Below, one piece after another: positions 60,336 through 64,000 of a stretch of 64,000 nucleotides of DNA. Position numbers and translations under genes: made by a program. The DNA is from Cyanobacteria bacterium SBLK. Its GTDB lineage: Bacteria > Cyanobacteriota > Cyanobacteriia > Cyanobacteriales > Spirulinaceae. Location: assembly GCA_017746715.1 (NCBI GenBank), contig JAGHZQ010000096.1, positions 1-64,000 of the forward strand, in the 5' to 3' direction. The stretch's first letter is position 1. Every line of letters starts with the position of its first letter. The notes beneath the pieces are model-generated. The model ran no database searches. It saw only the letters and a program-made list of their open reading frames with translations, and was not told the origin of the DNA.

Positions 60336-60835
60336 TTTTGTTACTCGGTGAGGAACATATCTTTTCTCTTTACTTTCAAGAATATCCTTGCATTCTATCT
60401 AATTCAATAGTAAATACACTAAAGTTTTGGGTTTAAATCGTAAGCCAATATGCTTGATTCTCTAGATTCAGATATCTAAGTAAATATACTGAATTTTATC
60501 GATCTATTGTAACAATTTTTAAGAAAAGATGGAGGGTTGCGGATCGCGTAAATGAGAGATTTTGAGGAGAATGGATTGTATTTTCTCATGAAAAACCCAA
60601 AAGAGAGGAGAGGCTCAAAGGCTAAATCTTGCCTGCCTTTGAAGCCATACAAACCCATTCTCTTCGAGAAGAGCGATCGCGCAGAAATCAAGCCAACTCT
60701 GTAAAGAAAGGTGAATTTTATTGCAAGTAAAGCAATAAAAAATCGGACGAATGCGGTTACTCTTCTTTACAAAAAGGATGAGATTCTGATTTTTATACTT
60801 ATGTAACTCTAAGTTTCCGCATCGCGGAAGAGTGC
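60336..60835. other. Intergenic region, 500 bp
   Basis: AT-rich, with the hybrid kinase promoter at its left end. A perfect hairpin TTCCGC-ATC-GCGGAA at ~60814-60828 lies just before the next reading frame. No gene or RNA was recognised in the rest. Confidence 0.4.
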
Positions 60836-61174
60836 ATGAAAACCGGAGATATTGTCAGAGAACTTGCCGCATTAACGAACAAACAACTCTTCGACGAACT
60901 GCGATGGCGGATTTTATCCAGTTCGATCGCGATCGCGAAGATCGGTTATTTTCCACGCGCCAAAAGAAAAAAAGCAGCGATCGCTCTGAAAAAATCTTCG
61001 TTTATTTTTGATGAGTTTTACCGTACAAATATAAAATACGTCGAGGGATTGAAAATTTTCGCTCCCTCGACGTGCAAAAATATCGCTCGATTTTTAGCGT
61101 TATTGCAACAGATCGAGACTGTACGTTCGATGGAAGAAAATCCCGATATCAGTCTAAAGTTGCTATCTCGTTAA
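60836..61174 (+). CDS. Hypothetical protein containing a tatC-derived segment
   Basis: A frame of 112 codons whose product I do not recognise. Residues ~19-34 (FDELRWRILSSSIAIA) copy the start of the first TatC helix; the DNA at 60891-60936 matches 58103-58148 at 43 of 46 bases. The rest is basic and helical (KRKKAAIALKKS, FAPSTCKNIARFLALLQQ) with no similarity I can name. The stop overlaps the end of the convergent double-glycine peptide gene by 4 bp. It may be a chimeric remnant rather than a working gene, or a small protein of the peptide locus. Confidence 0.4.
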   Translation: MKTGDIVRELAALTNKQLFDELRWRILSSSIAIAKIGYFPRAKRKKAAIALKKSSFIFDEFYRTNIKYVEGLKIFAPSTCKNIARFLALLQQIETVRSMEENPDISLKLLSR

Positions 61175-61410
61175 ACGCTAACATCAACATCAATTTCACC
61201 ATTTTCACTGGTAATAGTAGCAGTAGCGGTTCCATCAGAAACTGTAGCCGTACCGCCACTTTCATCGCCAGAAAAGCTATAGTCATAAGTCGTTCCGTCA
61301 TGGGTCGTAACGCTGCCGCTGCCGCTAACCGTCGTTCCACCAGCAACAGAATCTAATTCTGTATCGCTGAGTTGTTCTTCAGTTTGAATTTGATTGTTGA
61401 TGTTAGCCAT
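61171..61410 (-). CDS. Double-glycine leader peptide, probable exported RiPP or bacteriocin-type precursor
   Basis: A protein of 79 aa with AAGGAG 9 bp before the ATG. The leader ends LSDTELDSVAGG, the bacteriocin-type secretion signal (LSxxELxxVxGG), so a C39 peptidase should cut after residue 25. The 54-residue core (starting TTVSGSGSVTTHDGTTYDYS) is made of Thr, Ser, Gly, Asp, Val; it has nine acidic residues and no Cys, Lys or Arg. The second half alternates Thr/Val and small or acidic residues (TATATITSENGEIDVDVSV), as in beta strands. It faces the exporter genes at 61617 and 63190, which supply the matching peptidase. Lack of Cys rules out lanthionine or thioether bridges and disulfides. 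Possible modifications or self-assembly are unknown. Confidence 0.8.
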   Translation of the reverse strand: MANINNQIQTEEQLSDTELDSVAGGTTVSGSGSVTTHDGTTYDYSFSGDESGGTATVSDGTATATITSENGEIDVDVSV

Positions 61411-61616
61411 GATGAAGAGCTCCTTGTGCTTGTTTTTTTATTCGTTACTTTTACTGTAAGAATTAAATTTGAGACGTGCCATACAAATCATGCAGACTAT
61501 TTGCGGAATCTGTATGGCGATCGCGAAAACAAAATTGCTAACTTCGATAGCAACCCAGCAAAGCGTCTCTTTTCTTGTAGAGTGGAAACACGATTAAGAC
61601 GATATCTCCCAGTCGA

Positions 61617-63065
61617 ATGTCGGACCCCAAACGCGATCTCTTTCGCCAAGAAGCCATAACGCACCACTCCTCTCCCGAGCAACTCGATCGCGCGATCTGC
61701 CTTATCGGTCCGGTGACTTGGTTGCCCTTGCTCTCTGTTGCCAGTCTTCTCGGTTTGGGTTTAATTTGGAGTATCTGGGGGCGCATCCCGGTGACGGCAA
61801 TGGGAAAAGGGATTATTCTCACCCCCAAGCAAGTGATTCCCTTTCAATCTCCCATTGCCGGGCAAATTCAATCTCTTGCCATTTCCGACGGAGATTGCCT
61901 CGAATCAGACCAACTCATCGCCACCATCGAACCCCTCGATCTCAAACAACAACTGCAACTCGCTCGAGAGAGATTCAACCAACTCCAACAGCAAATCATT
62001 CTCAGTCGCAACCTGCGAAACTATCAGCTTACCCTCGAAGAACAGGCGATCGCCGCCGCTAAGCGCAGCTATCGCGAAAATCTGAGAAATACCCGCGATC
62101 TCGCCCCCATCGTGCGCCAACGCAATTTAACGGCAATCTTAAAACAGCGCCAAAGCATTCGCCAACAACTGCAACACCAACAGTCTCTCTTGCCCATTGT
62201 GGCCGAACAGATCGAAGTTCGCAAGCAATTGGTGGCTTCTGGGGCATTACCCAAAGAGTCGATTTTAGATGTAGAACGGGAATACCTGCAAATTCAGGAT
62301 GCGATCGCGGAACTCGAAGCCGATCGCGAGCAACTTGATGTCAATGAAACCACCATCGAACAGCAATATTTAGACAATCTCAACAGCATTACCAGCATTC
62401 AAGCCAATTTACAAGATCTCACCGCCAGACAAACCCAATCCCGAGAGCAAGCACTTCAACGCAACCATAGCGAACAAACAGCACTGCAAACCGCCCGAAG
62501 GGAGGTCGTCCGCTTGCAGCAACAAATCGAAATCAACAGTCGCATTCTCGCCCCGCGATCGGGCTGCATTTTGGAAACTACCGTCAGTCCGGGGCAGGTG
62601 GTGGAGACTGGGACCGTGCTGGGAACTCTGAACGAAAAAGGAAAAACCTTGGCAGCAGAACCCATCGGTATTATTTATTTTCCCGTCGCAGAAGGCAAGA
62701 AAATTCAAGCGGGCATGGAGGTACAAATCGCCCCGGATACGGTCAAACGCGCCCGTTTTGGAGGCATTATCGGTAAAGTGACCGCCGTATCTGCTTACCC
62801 CGTTACTTCAGAAGGAGCGATCGCGACCTTGGGAAATCCCAATATTGCCCTTGCTCTCGTTCCTCAAGGGAGTCCCCAGTTAGAAGTTCGCGCCACTTTA
62901 GAACGCGATCGCGCCACCCCGAGCGGTTATCGCTGGTCCTCGTCCCAAGGACCCACCTTAAGCATCTCGGAAGGGACGACGATGACCGTGCGAGTCAAAA
63001 TTGAAGAACGCGCCCCGATCGCTTTCCTCTTGCCCATTCTGCGAGAACAAACGGGAATCTATTAA
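61617..63065 (+). CDS. NHLP-type HlyD-family secretion protein
   Basis: A protein of 482 aa. A short cytoplasmic N-terminus, one membrane helix (LPLLSVASLLGLGLIWSIWG, ~38-58), biotinyl-lipoyl-like half (VIPFQSPIAGQIQSLAISDG), a long coiled-coil hairpin (~115-300, rich in Gln and Arg) and the second lipoyl half with APRSGCILETTVSPGQVVETGTVLG. A beta barrel and C-terminal FLLPILREQTGIY follow. It matches the membrane fusion component of NHLP/NHLM bacteriocin systems (TIGR03794 type). It is 125 bp upstream of the ABC exporter and divergent from the double-glycine peptide. Confidence 0.9.
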   Translation: MSDPKRDLFRQEAITHHSSPEQLDRAICLIGPVTWLPLLSVASLLGLGLIWSIWGRIPVTAMGKGIILTPKQVIPFQSPIAGQIQSLAISDGDCLESDQLIATIEPLDLKQQLQLARERFNQLQQQIILSRNLRNYQLTLEEQAIAAAKRSYRENLRNTRDLAPIVRQRNLTAILKQRQSIRQQLQHQQSLLPIVAEQIEVRKQLVASGALPKESILDVEREYLQIQDAIAELEADREQLDVNETTIEQQYLDNLNSITSIQANLQDLTARQTQSREQALQRNHSEQTALQTARREVVRLQQQIEINSRILAPRSGCILETTVSPGQVVETGTVLGTLNEKGKTLAAEPIGIIYFPVAEGKKIQAGMEVQIAPDTVKRARFGGIIGKVTAVSAYPVTSEGAIATLGNPNIALALVPQGSPQLEVRATLERDRATPSGYRWSSSQGPTLSISEGTTMTVRVKIEERAPIAFLLPILREQTGIY

Positions 63066-63189
63066 AATGCAAAATTCAACAGGTGGGTTGGATATGCTGA
63101 ATCGAATTCAGCATCCCCCCACCTCAAAATTATCAATTCAAAATTGTCAATTCACGAAATAATCGTCAGTTCCTAATAGTTAGTCAATA

Positions 63190-64000
63190 ATGAGTAAGGA
63201 AAAAATCGAGGAACGTAAGGTGAGGAAATTGCCGCGACGGGTGCGGACTCCGACGGTACTGCAAATGGAAGCGGTGGAGTGCGGGGCGGCGGCTTTGGCG
63301 ATTATTTTTGCTTATTATCAGCGTATCATTCCTCTCGCTGAATTGCGTCGGGTTTGCGGGGTGTCTCGGGATGGGGTGAAGGCCTCGAAAATGGTACAGG
63401 CGGCGCGCTATTATGGCATGAATGCGAAGGGATTTAAAAAAGGAATTGCCGCCCTACAAGAATTGCAACCCCCTTTTATTATTTACTGGAATTTCAATCA
63501 CTTTCTCGTCGTGGAAGGGTTCGGGAAAGAGAGGGTTTATCTCAACGATCCGGCGACAGGACCGAGGACGGTGAGCGATCGCGAGTTCGATCGCGCCTAT
63601 ACGGGGATCGTTCTCATTATCGAACCGGGATCGGAGTTTGAAAAGGGAGGGAGAAAACCCAGTTTGACGCTGGCACTTGTGGATCGCTTGCGAGGTTCTG
63701 TTGGCGAAATTTTGTTGGTGTTATTCGCGGGATTTTTGCTTGTTCTTCCAGGTTTGGCATTGCCTGCATTCAATCAAGTCTTTGTCGATAATATTCTCAT
63801 TGAAGGTCGCACGGATTGGTTGCGCCCGCTCATTTTTGGCATGGTCGTTACTATTATCCTGCAAGGATTGCTCGTTCTGTTGCGCTTGCGTTACTTGCGA
63901 CAATTGCAACTCAAATTATCGGCGAGTCTGTCTAGCGGGTTTCTCTGGCATATTTTGCGCTTGCCTGTCGGGTTTTATGCCCAACGCTATGCGGGGGAGA
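63190..64000 (+). CDS. NHLP-type ABC exporter with C39 peptidase domain (N-terminal part, runs off window)
   Basis: 270 codons from the ATG at 63190; the gene continues past the end. The N-terminus is a C39 peptidase: LQMEAVECGAAALAIIF (oxyanion Gln and catalytic Cys), FNHFLVVEGF (His) and YLNDPATGPR (Asp). Membrane segments of the exporter follow (GEILLVLFAGFLLVLPGLAL, then IFGMVVTIILQGLLVLLRLR). This is the peptidase-permease-ATPase that cleaves double-glycine leaders and exports the peptide, and so is the expected partner of the precursor at 61171-61410. The ATPase domain lies outside the window. Confidence 0.92.
   Translation, partial: MSKEKIEERKVRKLPRRVRTPTVLQMEAVECGAAALAIIFAYYQRIIPLAELRRVCGVSRDGVKASKMVQAARYYGMNAKGFKKGIAALQELQPPFIIYWNFNHFLVVEGFGKERVYLNDPATGPRTVSDREFDRAYTGIVLIIEPGSEFEKGGRKPSLTLALVDRLRGSVGEILLVLFAGFLLVLPGLALPAFNQVFVDNILIEGRTDWLRPLIFGMVVTIILQGLLVLLRLRYLRQLQLKLSASLSSGFLWHILRLPVGFYAQRYAGE

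Noticed and set aside
60836..61174. A TatA/TatB-like protein next to the peptide locus
   Set aside because: Only the short TatC-derived stretch is similar; it lacks the TatA/B helix-amphipathic layout.

Overview
The window looks like cyanobacterial chromosome. The octamer GCGATCGC (HIP1) and its core CGATCG occur throughout. It carries a four-gene NDH-1 block (ndhA-ndhI-ndhG-ndhE), ndhO, psbY, a cyanobacterial-type FtsH, xisH/xisI, a PEP-CTERM protein and several cyanobacterial two-component proteins. I cannot fix the genus from sequence alone. No rRNA, tRNA, insertion sequence or CRISPR array was found. All functional calls come from reading motifs and remembered family features; no database search was run.

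Layout. 1-3.4 kb: the 3' part of a leucine-rich-repeat Roco GTPase, an orphan HigA-type antitoxin, and the xisH-xisI pair. 3.4-6.2 kb: ftsH with a clear terminator, and a family 2 glycosyltransferase. 6.2-26.5 kb: a compact minus-strand operon for a hybrid nonribosomal peptide/polyketide. In transcription order it encodes a haem-oxygenase-like diiron oxidase candidate, an Asp/Glu-type racemase, a three-module NRPS (A-T, C-A-T, C-A-T), a one-module PKS (KS-AT-KR-ACP), a terminating NRPS (docking-C-A-T-TE) and an MFS exporter. Several junctions overlap (ATGA), so translation is probably coupled. Read collinearly, the line would make a short chain: an unusual starter acid, two residues, a malonate extension with keto reduction (a statine-like gamma-amino-beta-hydroxy unit) and a last residue released by a thioesterase whose nucleophile is Cys instead of Ser.

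26.7-45.6 kb is mostly housekeeping: murG, a SET-domain protein, a secreted nuclease, a sulfotransferase-like protein, a Uma2 protein, the ndh block, an LD-carboxypeptidase, an NB-ARC remnant, an Rpn-like protein, pilus/taxis-type response regulators and a CheW protein, murI, an AMIN-domain amidase and a CPA2 antiporter. 46-48.2 kb holds an AT-rich two-gene unit, an ABC-type AAA ATPase overlapping a DUF4435/Toprim-like protein, which resembles the PARIS anti-phage system. 48.2-54 kb: two paralogous HDAC-like deacetylases flanking a nuclease-like gene, a PAS histidine kinase and wecB. 54-60.3 kb: a Ca2+/cation exchanger-like protein, a PEP-CTERM protein, ndhO, mdh, psbY, tatC and a REC-histidine kinase.

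60.8-64 kb starts a peptide-export locus that runs off the window. A 79-residue double-glycine precursor on the minus strand faces an NHLP-type HlyD secretion protein and a C39 peptidase/ABC exporter on the plus strand. The predicted core is acidic and has no Cys, Lys or Arg. Beside it lies a small reading frame containing a duplicated piece of tatC.

The best candidates for something new are the NRPS-PKS operon with its oxidase, racemase, atypical starter domain and Cys thioesterase; the Cys-free double-glycine peptide with its exporter; and the PARIS-like pair.
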